Translations under genes and position numbers: made by a program | Shown: positions 33,562 through 40,972 of the stretch, one piece after another | Layout: each line of letters begins with the position of its first letter | Position numbering within the stretch: position 1 is the first letter of the stretch | Notes under the pieces: generated by a model | Databases searched by the model: none | Seen by the model: the letters and a program-made list of their open reading frames with translations, nothing else | What the model was told of the DNA's origin: nothing | NCBI GenBank assembly: GCA_025358205.1 | Contig: JANYKG010000069.1 | Location: forward strand, 1-45,526 | Direction: 5' to 3' | DNA from: Armatimonadota bacterium | Lineage (GTDB): Bacteria > Armatimonadota > UBA5829 > DTJY01 | Length of the DNA stretch: 45,526 bases

Positions 33562-36264
33562 ATGTGTCTTGACATCAAGTTGGCTGTGGCGATGTGCGTT
33601 GTGCTCCTGACAGGACTGGGTGATAAAGCTTTCGGGGCGAAGCTGTCGAATGGCTTCTTCAGCCTTGATATCAGCGGCACAGGCATCACCCGCATGCAGG
33701 TTGACCCGCTGGGCAAGAACCCGCGGAGTATGAGCTTTGCCAAGGACCTCCGCTCGGAGTTCTTCCGCGAAACCCCGGCTACGAAGGTCACCGTCAGCGG
33801 TCACAAGGCGACGATATCGAATCTGGAGATAGCGGAATACCGGGGCCTCGCCACCAGCGTCGGCACGGACAATGCGATCAAGCTGGAGCAGGGCCACACC
33901 CTGGGCCAGACCTTCCGCCTGCCTGCGGGTGCACAGCTTTCCTTCGTGGAGGTCAGGCTGCCGACCTGGAACTCCAACACCCACGGCTGCACCCTTAGCC
34001 TATACCGTGACGGCAAGCTTGTGGCGTCGAAGAAGCTCGCGAACGTCCCCGACAACTCCTGGCAGCAGATCGCGCCGGACAGCCCGCAGTTCGAGGGTCT
34101 GTACACCGTGGAGATCTCCGATCCCAACGGCGACATCGGCTGGTGGACCAGCAAGACGGGTGTGGACTCGATCGGCGAGGCGCTGGTGGACGGCAAACCC
34201 GTTGACGGTGATCGCGCGCTTCAGGTTCACTCCAACCAGACTGTCGGCAAGGGGAGCCTGATCTACACGCTGGACGGGAGCAGTCTCCACATGGACGCGG
34301 AGTTTACGCCGACCGCCGACATGCAGTACAAGACCTTCCCCTGGCGCTGGAAAACTACCTGGACTAAGGACGGCTACGACTGCACGCCTAAGTCCGGCAC
34401 GGTCTTCAGCCGCTTCTTCACGGACAACCTGCGCTACCTGAACATCCAGTGGTTCAAGCGGCGCGACACGGGCGCGTATGCGTTCGACGGCTGCAAGTGG
34501 ATCGAGATGGACGGCACGAAAGACGCCGACTTGCGCGTGGAAGGCGACAGAATGCACCTGCACTGGGAACTCAAGCCGGACGAGATGCACCTGCGGCTGG
34601 ATACTCCGCTGGAGCATGTCGGTGATGTAGTCAAGTCACGTTTGACCATCGTGGCTCGGAAGCGCGATGATACCGTTCCGCCGGAGTACCCACGGTTCAC
34701 ATGCTCCGACAAGGCAGTCGAGAAAGACCTGAACACCTTCTGGTGGGAGCGGGGATTCTCGTACCCCTACCCGCCGAATACGTCCGTCGAGTGGACGGAG
34801 TGGACCGCGCTCACTCGTGCGTGGTTCGACGACTGCAGCCGTGACGCGCAGATCAAGATGCTGGACGACTATCCGATGACGGCGGAGGGATACGTCAACA
34901 CATACGGCGATATCGTCGGCTGGCCGCTGGTACCGAACCGCGACACGAGGCATTTCGACACCAATGCGCGGTTCATCCTGGCGTACTGGCGGAACTACCT
35001 CTGGACCGGCGACAAGCAGATTCTGATACGGAACGCGGACCGGCTCCGCAAGGCGATGAACTACCAGCTTGAGGTTCTCAAGGGCAAGGACGGACTGATC
35101 TGCACCCCGGATTTCAAGACCGGCCGCCACGAGGATCTGAGCGACAACTACTGGGACATCCTCCCTTTCGGCCACCTGGATGCGTTTGCCAACGCGGCGT
35201 ATTATGGATCGCTGAATGCGATGGCAGCCGTGGAAGAAGTTCTCGGCAAATCCGAAATCCGAAATCCGAAATCCGAAATTCCGGATCACTCATCACTCAT
35301 CACTCATCATCCGCCGTCCTTCTACCGTGATCTGGCCCATAAGTCCCACAAGGCCTACGATGCTACCTTCTGGCTCGAAGACAAGGGCCGGTATGCCGGG
35401 TGTGTGGACATTGACGGTGTGAAGCACGACTACGGTTTCACGTTCGTCAACCTGGAGGCGCTGTTCTACGGCCTCGGTGACGCGGAGAAGGCCAGGCGCA
35501 TCTACCACTGGATGGAAACCGAGCCGACCTCGTCCGGCAAGGCGGATACGTACACCAAGTGGATCTTCGCCCCGCGCGCCAACACCATCCACAACCCGGT
35601 GTGGCGAGACGGAAACGGGCCGATTCCGGTGAACAGTGAACAGTCAACCTCTTCGACAAGCTCAGGGCAGGCAGTGAACAGTGACCAGCAGTCCATTGAC
35701 CCTCCCCAGCCTACCACCTACCACCCAACACCTAACACCGGCCCCGTTCCGGGGCCCTGGTGGACCTACTGGTGGTGGGGAACCAAATACGGCGATCAGT
35801 GCCAGGACGGCGGCGCGATACTGTACACCTCGTTCCACGATCTCATGGACCGCGTGAAGTACCGAGGCGCGGACAACGCCTGGCAGCGGTTCACCGAGAT
35901 TCTCGGTCGCTATCGCATGCCGGACCGCCTGTGCGGTGGCTCGCCGCTCTACCGTGGCGAGATACCCCAGCAGGAGGGTGCCGGCGCAGTGGGCGTTGAC
36001 ATGCCGTTCCCCGAAAGCGGGCTGGTTCCGCTGTACTATCTCTACGGCGTTATCGGTCTTCACGCGTCGGACGATGGGTTGGTCGTCTCGCCTGCCTTGC
36101 CGAAATCGCTCTCGTACGCCGGTGTCCAGGGCGTCTACTGGCACGGTATGCGGCTGAACATCCGCATCACCCGCACGTCTGTCGAGCTAAGAGGCGCCGA
36201 CGGCGCGGGTAAACGCATAGACCGCAGGTTTCCCTACAAGCCAGGCCAAAGCATAACATTCTGA
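33562..36264 (+). CDS. Secreted six-hairpin glycosidase-like protein with two in-frame repeat insertions
   Basis: 900 residues; ATG 33562 with AGGAGG seven bases upstream. MCLDIKLAVAMCVVLLTGLGDKAFGA is a signal peptide. The N-terminal ~25-380 is beta-rich, with an exosortase-like lectin pattern around residues 105-200. The (alpha/alpha)6 catalytic-type part follows (~390-840: EWTEWTALTRAWFDDC, YGDIVGWPLVPN, ARFILAYWRNYLWTG, DNYWDILPFGHLDAFAN, WWTYWWWGTKYGDQCQDGG). Family number is uncertain; it recalls GH63/GH78/GH95-like clans. Two foreign low-complexity pieces interrupt it: ~562-583 (KSEIRNPKSEIPDHSSLITH) and ~689-726 (VNSEQSTSSTSSGQAVNSDQ, then a Pro/Thr-rich run). Both are made of tandem repeat words and keep the frame. 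Without the second, GNGPIPV would join PGPWW smoothly. Confidence 0.82.
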   Translation: MCLDIKLAVAMCVVLLTGLGDKAFGAKLSNGFFSLDISGTGITRMQVDPLGKNPRSMSFAKDLRSEFFRETPATKVTVSGHKATISNLEIAEYRGLATSVGTDNAIKLEQGHTLGQTFRLPAGAQLSFVEVRLPTWNSNTHGCTLSLYRDGKLVASKKLANVPDNSWQQIAPDSPQFEGLYTVEISDPNGDIGWWTSKTGVDSIGEALVDGKPVDGDRALQVHSNQTVGKGSLIYTLDGSSLHMDAEFTPTADMQYKTFPWRWKTTWTKDGYDCTPKSGTVFSRFFTDNLRYLNIQWFKRRDTGAYAFDGCKWIEMDGTKDADLRVEGDRMHLHWELKPDEMHLRLDTPLEHVGDVVKSRLTIVARKRDDTVPPEYPRFTCSDKAVEKDLNTFWWERGFSYPYPPNTSVEWTEWTALTRAWFDDCSRDAQIKMLDDYPMTAEGYVNTYGDIVGWPLVPNRDTRHFDTNARFILAYWRNYLWTGDKQILIRNADRLRKAMNYQLEVLKGKDGLICTPDFKTGRHEDLSDNYWDILPFGHLDAFANAAYYGSLNAMAAVEEVLGKSEIRNPKSEIPDHSSLITHHPPSFYRDLAHKSHKAYDATFWLEDKGRYAGCVDIDGVKHDYGFTFVNLEALFYGLGDAEKARRIYHWMETEPTSSGKADTYTKWIFAPRANTIHNPVWRDGNGPIPVNSEQSTSSTSSGQAVNSDQQSIDPPQPTTYHPTPNTGPVPGPWWTYWWWGTKYGDQCQDGGAILYTSFHDLMDRVKYRGADNAWQRFTEILGRYRMPDRLCGGSPLYRGEIPQQEGAGAVGVDMPFPESGLVPLYYLYGVIGLHASDDGLVVSPALPKSLSYAGVQGVYWHGMRLNIRITRTSVELRGADGAGKRIDRRFPYKPGQSITF
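35249..35312. repeat. In-gene tandem repeats ATCCGAA and TCACTCA
   Basis: Four copies of atccgaa (35250-35279) are followed directly by three to four copies of tcactca (35285-35310), inside the six-hairpin glycosidase gene and in frame. Confidence 0.92.
35629..35739. repeat. In-gene composite repeat block
   Basis: GTGAACA words (35629-35650 and 35674-35690) flank cttcgacaagctcagggcag (35651-35670). CCTACCACC and CCTAACACC words follow to 35739. The last type matches the palindrome arms at 3561-3690. The whole block is in frame. Confidence 0.9.
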
Positions 36265-36320
36265 TGGCTTCCAAATCCGTGGATGCCAGTTTTCATCCCG
36301 CTATGAAAGAGCTTTTCCCG

Positions 36321-38609
36321 TCATCCGTCGTCCCCGTCGATGGGTGGATCAACCAGTTCCTTCATCTGCAAGAAATGTCTTTCGTCTTCTGCTCTTATTA
36401 GATCGAGTAGATCGCTCATTACCTGTTTCGTTTCTGTCAGTACGGATTGGTCTTCACCTGTCCCGTCGAAGGTGGCACTATGCGAATACGTATGAAGGAA
36501 ACGCAGAATTCTTGTCTTTTTCGTCTCATCGAAACCAATCAGAGCTAACTGCTGAGTCAGCGCCCCGGTACTGGATGGCTGTCGAAACGCAAGAAAGGTC
36601 TCCAGTAGCCGTCGAGCGATGTTAGGCAGATGATAGCAGTCATCCAAAGATGCGAAAGACACGGCGCTAGACGCCTGATATACACGCTCAAATAAATAAT
36701 GATATTCTGATTCGTATTCGTGAAGCAAGCTGTCCAGTTTTGCGATTGATGAAACCCTGCAACCATTGTCGACGCTGCAACTCAGCATGTAGAAACGAGC
36801 TGGGCGTTGATCGGGGTTCTTCTTGTTTTGTCCCTCCAGATGGTTGAACCAGTTCTTCGCTTGGCGGAAGAATGAATGGCTGTGGGTAAGTATGAACAAC
36901 TGCTTGGCATGCTTTGTCCGCTCTTTCATGAACGCAAACGCGTGAAAAAGCCCGTTCGTATCTAGACTTGAAATGGGATCATCTATGACAACTATCCCAT
37001 CGCTCATGTTGAAATCCTTGTCATTCAGAGATTTCAAGAAGTAGAGAAAAGCAATTGCGGTTTTCTCGCCTTCGCTCAGATTCTCAGCAACTGAGCCGTC
37101 TCTGCTGATTTGGTATCCACCGCCGAGTACCGTGAATGCAATGTCATCCCTGCCCAAATAGGCTTGAAGATCAGAATTGAGTTCATCTGCGGGCTTGCGA
37201 TGCTCTTCGATTTCCTTTTCAATGTGCTCAATTTGAGACGCCAGATCGGCGATTAGCTCCTCGCTGTGACTAAGGTTGGCCTCTGCAGCCGAAACGGCTG
37301 TCTTCTTTGCCACATAATCCGCGTATGATTCGGCAAGGCTCGATTCCTCTAGCTTCCGTCTCGCATCACTGACGGTTGCCAGGAAATCATCCGTCTGTTT
37401 GTTGTGCAGGCTGATGACCTCATTGGCTTCCCGTATGGTCGAGTCGTCAAACAGTGGAGGAGATATGTCGAGGTCCAGGCGTTGGAACGGCTGACCTTTC
37501 TTGGTTTCCAGGGCGGTTATCAGTGACTTCAGAAAGTCTGCAAGGCGATCTACCTGTTCCCGTGCGTTATCAACATTGCTCTGATACCTCTGCTGCAAGT
37601 GAGGATAAAGGTTGGCCTTGTCTGGAGCCTGAAAGGATGAAACACGATCGCGCTGAGACTGGATTTCATCTCTGAGTTCGTCACATTTCTCCAAAAACTG
37701 AATGTATTCCTCATTAAAATGAGCTTCGAGGTCGTTAAGTCTCCCTCTTGGCAGGATTTGCCCACAGAATAAGCACGTCGTCGCTGATTCCTCACGATGC
37801 TTGTCTAGGCCGGTCTTTGTCCACGCAGCCAAATCCTGGTCGTTCTTCAACGCTTCAATTGCCTTGGCTAAAACAGTCTGTTCCAGCAGATGCTTGACCT
37901 GATTGAGCAGGAACGAGGCTTTTGGGATCGCGAATACAAGGCCGGGTATCTTCTCCTTCGACGTTGACTCCTTCTGTTTCTGCAACAGACCCTTGTCCGC
38001 GAGACAAAGCTGTTTGGACGCGATTTCAGCGTGGGTTAGGTCTGACAGCCGGTCATATGCCGATTGGAGGGACCTCATAGTGTAGTTGTTGTATGGATTG
38101 CCTCCACCAGATGAACTCAACAGGTCCTTGATGGTCTTGGCTTTGCTGACCTTGAATTCCTCGAGAGCCTTTTCGCAGCGTTTCTTCTCTTCATCCTCCC
38201 TCGCCGCTTCTTGCTTGGCCGAACGGACTTCTGCTCTGAGAGACTCTACTCTCCTTTGCTTCTCTATACTGTCTTCTCCGATGAAGAATATGGGTGTGAC
38301 CCCGCCATCCGCCGTAAATACACTCTCTGTAACGAAGTCTCTATTGAAGACCCGAACCTGTGGAAGTGCGTGGCTTGTTGCTATCTCGGCTCCGGTGATC
38401 CTTGTGCCTGAGATGGTGATTTCGATATCAGCTTCTGGAATAGGTTCTCGCTTTTCCACAGCGCGGAAGATATTGGAGAGCGTAGACTTTCCAGTGCCAT
38501 TCCACCCATAGATCAGGTTCTTCGCCTTGAAATCCGATAGCTCCGCAGGCCAGGTGAAGTCCTGAAAGATTCGGTACTTCTTGATTCTGCTAATGCGTTC
38601 GATTGTCAT
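36321..38609 (-). CDS. RloC/PrrC-like AAA ATPase with zinc-hook and HEPN-like nuclease motifs (defence candidate)
   Basis: 762 residues from ATG 38609 (GGGAG ten bases upstream; a GTG at 38618 overlaps it). It has an SMC/Rad50-like ATPase split by coiled coils: Walker A GWNGTGKST (35-43), CxxC in TCLFCGQ (C279, C282) inside the coiled coil, signature NLSEGEK (510-516), Walker B IVVIDDP (539-545) and switch His576 in ILTHSHS. This is the AAA_13 (PF13166) layout. The C-terminal part has R666-x3-E670 (ARRLLE) and R703-x6-H710 (RFLHTYSH), which fit HEPN-type anticodon nucleases of PrrC/RloC. It would cleave tRNA upon phage attack, with ATP hydrolysis controlling the nuclease. No type I restriction genes are near, so RloC is the closer model. 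A hand-counted line is 47% GC against 63% next door, suggesting transfer. Confidence 0.8.
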   Translation of the reverse strand: MTIERISRIKKYRIFQDFTWPAELSDFKAKNLIYGWNGTGKSTLSNIFRAVEKREPIPEADIEITISGTRITGAEIATSHALPQVRVFNRDFVTESVFTADGGVTPIFFIGEDSIEKQRRVESLRAEVRSAKQEAAREDEEKKRCEKALEEFKVSKAKTIKDLLSSSGGGNPYNNYTMRSLQSAYDRLSDLTHAEIASKQLCLADKGLLQKQKESTSKEKIPGLVFAIPKASFLLNQVKHLLEQTVLAKAIEALKNDQDLAAWTKTGLDKHREESATTCLFCGQILPRGRLNDLEAHFNEEYIQFLEKCDELRDEIQSQRDRVSSFQAPDKANLYPHLQQRYQSNVDNAREQVDRLADFLKSLITALETKKGQPFQRLDLDISPPLFDDSTIREANEVISLHNKQTDDFLATVSDARRKLEESSLAESYADYVAKKTAVSAAEANLSHSEELIADLASQIEHIEKEIEEHRKPADELNSDLQAYLGRDDIAFTVLGGGYQISRDGSVAENLSEGEKTAIAFLYFLKSLNDKDFNMSDGIVVIDDPISSLDTNGLFHAFAFMKERTKHAKQLFILTHSHSFFRQAKNWFNHLEGQNKKNPDQRPARFYMLSCSVDNGCRVSSIAKLDSLLHEYESEYHYLFERVYQASSAVSFASLDDCYHLPNIARRLLETFLAFRQPSSTGALTQQLALIGFDETKKTRILRFLHTYSHSATFDGTGEDQSVLTETKQVMSDLLDLIRAEDERHFLQMKELVDPPIDGDDG

Positions 38610-38769
38610 TCTTGGCACTCTCCCGTCACATCGTTTAGGTCGGCGATACGGCTATGCCTGCGAAAATCTGTGTCGGCTACACTAGCTTTTCACCTGTTAT
38701 TAGCCGCTCAATTCATCAGGCAACTCTATCACAGCCGGCCTCAATGCGTCAAACTTGAGCCTCAATGCC

Positions 38770-38798
38770 TTGATTTCGTGGACCTAATCAAGGATAAT
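38770..38798 (+). promoter_or_regulatory. sigma70-type promoter for the first metallophosphoesterase-PQQ gene
   Basis: TTGATT (38770-38775), a 17-base spacer and GATAAT (38793-38798), 28 bases before the GTG start. The ~160 bases upstream, toward the ATPase gene, hold no gene that I can see. Confidence 0.6.
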
Positions 38799-38826
38799 AG
38801 TGCCATACCGTAATATGGAGGCCGCC

Positions 38827-40905
38827 GTGAAACTGCGCAGTATCCTCATTCTCGCACTCATACTCATCTCGTCATGTACCTACGCCGTTCAGCCGTTCAC
38901 CTTCATCCACATCACGGATGTCCACGTGAACTCAGCCGGTAAGAACACCGATCTGCTGAAGAACATCGCGGAAGAAGTGAAGGCGATGAACCCGAAACCT
39001 GAACTCGCAGTCTGTACCGGCGACCTAGTCGAGATCGGCTTCGAGTCGGAGTTTATGAACTACAAGACGGCGATGGAGACCTTCGGTATGCCGGTTTACA
39101 ACGTCCCCGGCAACCACGAGACCAAGTGGTCGGACTACGGCAAGCTTGGCCCAAAGCGGTTCCTCGGCCAGCCTCCGTACTACAGCTTCGATCACAAGGG
39201 TATCCACTTCGTCGCCATGGACAGCACCCTCTGGCTTGAGCACTACGGCATACTCGATCAGAGTGAACTCGCTTGGCTGAAGAAGGATTTGGACAAAGCA
39301 GGCAAGAGTACCCCTTCAGTCCTCTTCTATCACCACATGCCCGGGTTTATCCCGAACGAGGCGGAGCTTCTGCGCGTCATTCGCCCGTACAATGTGAAGC
39401 TGATTCTGGTCGGGCACGGTCACAACTTCAAGACCTGGAAGAAGAACGGCGTGCTTTTCCAGGAGGGCAAGGGCGTGATGAACAACCCCGGAGGCTACCG
39501 GATTCTTGAGGTCACCCCCACCGAGATCAAGAGCTTCACGGTCGTGACCGGCTCCGGTGAGAAAAAGCCCGACGGAGTCGTCTCCCTCGCGCCGATTCCT
39601 AATCCGGTGACGCTTGTTCGTCCGCGCACCGGCGAGAGCATCAACGGTCAGGTGAGCATCCAGGCCACCGTCAAGAGCCCCATGGAGAAGGTTGAGTACG
39701 CCATTGACGGCGACTACCAGCCGACCACTCCGGACGCCAAAGGCCTATGCGATGTGAAGGCGGACTTCTCCGGTTTCCCAGGCTGGCACACGGTTTCCAT
39801 CAAGGCGACCGACAAGGACGGCATGGAGTGGACGGACACCGCCTCAGTCCGCATTGGTCCCCCCGTCCCCCCATCTCCCCATCCCCCCGTCGCTTTCTTT
39901 CCCCAGGAGGTCTGGCATCGGAGTGTTTCAGGCGCGATCGAGCGCCCGATTCGCGCGGCGGGTGACAGGCTCTACCTCGGTACACTGGGCGGCGATATCT
40001 ACTGCCTGGACGCGAAGACCGGCAAGGATATCTGGAAGCACAACGTCGGCTCGGACAGCATCAGCCAGCCGGCGGTTGGTGACGGCTTCGTGTACGTCAG
40101 TTGCGTCGGCGGAGATATCATCGCGCTCTATAAGAAGACCGGCAAGCAGGCATGGAAGTACCACACCGACGGCCCGGTGGTCGGCTCGCCAACCCTCGGC
40201 GAGGGCAAGGTCTTCTGCGGTACCGGCGACCGCGGGTTCTGCGCCCTGGATGCGAAGACGGGTTCCTTGCTCTGGAGGTATCCTCTGAAGCACATGTGCC
40301 AGGTTGTCCCGCTCTACATGAACGGCGTGATCTACTTCGGCGCATGGGACGGCATGTTCCACGCGGTGGATGCGAAGACCGGCAAGGATGTGTGGACGTA
40401 CAAGACCGGCGACACGCTCTACTGGTCGCCCTCCAATTCCGATCCCGCCACGGACGGCAAGAGCATCGTCGTTACCGCCTACCAGGGCGAGGGGAACGTG
40501 CCGGACGTGTTCTGCTTCGACGTGAAGACCGGCGCGCTGGTGTGGAAACGAAAGAACCCCGGCGAGAAGGCGCTGGCCATCTTCAACAGCCCGTATGTCG
40601 TCGGCGACAAGTTCTTCCTCCCGGACACCGGCGGTGGGCTGTACTGCATGCAGATGGCGGACGGCAAGGAGGTCTGGCGCACGACAATCGGCCAGACGTG
40701 CTATGACAACTGGCCGGTGGTCTCAGGCGGCAAGCTGTACGTGTGCGGCCTGCGCGGGAACATCGTGCGCTTCGAGGCGGCAACCGGAAAGAAGGAGTGG
40801 ACGTACTCCACAGGCAACGGTTACTTGCTGGCCGCACCGACGGTCTGGAAGGATCTGGTGATCGTGCCGTCAATGGATGGAACGGTGACGGCGGTCCACC
40901 GGTAG
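38827..40905 (+). CDS. Exported metallophosphoesterase-PQQ beta-propeller protein (paralogue 1)
   Basis: 692 residues from GTG 38827, because GGAGG (38817-38821) is five bases upstream; the ATG at 38815 overlaps that site. The N-terminal signal ends LISSCTYA, giving either a lipobox (ISSC) or a Sec site. Residues ~25-240 form a calcineurin-like phosphoesterase with ITDVHV, CTGDLVE, VPGNHE, YHHMPG and GHGHNF, the full two-metal set. An Ig-like domain follows (~255-345). A propeller (~360-690) shows repeats with DAKTGKDIWK-type ends, usual for PQQ-like/WD quinoprotein folds. A C-rich block (39857-39904) inserted a Pro-rich linker, GPPVPPSPHPPVAFF. The gene ends inside the hairpin element at 40901. 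Periplasmic or lipid-anchored; substrate unknown. Confidence 0.88.
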   Translation: MKLRSILILALILISSCTYAVQPFTFIHITDVHVNSAGKNTDLLKNIAEEVKAMNPKPELAVCTGDLVEIGFESEFMNYKTAMETFGMPVYNVPGNHETKWSDYGKLGPKRFLGQPPYYSFDHKGIHFVAMDSTLWLEHYGILDQSELAWLKKDLDKAGKSTPSVLFYHHMPGFIPNEAELLRVIRPYNVKLILVGHGHNFKTWKKNGVLFQEGKGVMNNPGGYRILEVTPTEIKSFTVVTGSGEKKPDGVVSLAPIPNPVTLVRPRTGESINGQVSIQATVKSPMEKVEYAIDGDYQPTTPDAKGLCDVKADFSGFPGWHTVSIKATDKDGMEWTDTASVRIGPPVPPSPHPPVAFFPQEVWHRSVSGAIERPIRAAGDRLYLGTLGGDIYCLDAKTGKDIWKHNVGSDSISQPAVGDGFVYVSCVGGDIIALYKKTGKQAWKYHTDGPVVGSPTLGEGKVFCGTGDRGFCALDAKTGSLLWRYPLKHMCQVVPLYMNGVIYFGAWDGMFHAVDAKTGKDVWTYKTGDTLYWSPSNSDPATDGKSIVVTAYQGEGNVPDVFCFDVKTGALVWKRKNPGEKALAIFNSPYVVGDKFFLPDTGGGLYCMQMADGKEVWRTTIGQTCYDNWPVVSGGKLYVCGLRGNIVRFEAATGKKEWTYSTGNGYLLAAPTVWKDLVIVPSMDGTVTAVHR
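39857..39904. repeat. In-gene CCCCATCTCCCCATCCCCC block
   Basis: Degenerate C-rich tandem words lie in frame between the Ig-like domain and the propeller of paralogue 1. The matching place in paralogue 2 reads CVNAGAKEAW with no such block. Confidence 0.88.
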
Positions 40906-40957
40906 CGCCAGCGTCTCGCTGGCATTGTGGAAAAGCCGGCAAGATGCCGGCGCTACC
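40901..40957. repeat. Three-way-junction palindrome between the metallophosphoesterase paralogues
   Basis: Outer arms GGTAGCGCC (40901-40909) and GGCGCTACC (40949-40957) enclose hairpins GCCAGCG-tct-CGCTGGC (40907-40923) and GCCGGC-aagat-GCCGGC (40935-40951). The left arm contains the TAG stop of paralogue 1; the right arm ends four bases before AGGAG of paralogue 2. Confidence 0.9.
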
Positions 40958-40972
40958 ATAAGGAGTAGACAT

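Noticed and set aside
35249-35312. CRISPR array or microsatellite phase-variation switch
   Set aside because: Repeats are 7 bases with no spacers, so not CRISPR. The copies are degenerate between words and in frame in a glycosidase, with no sign of on/off switching.
36321-38609. PrrC with type I restriction operon
   Set aside because: No hsdR, hsdM or hsdS genes surround it, and the CxxC hook fits RloC better than PrrC.
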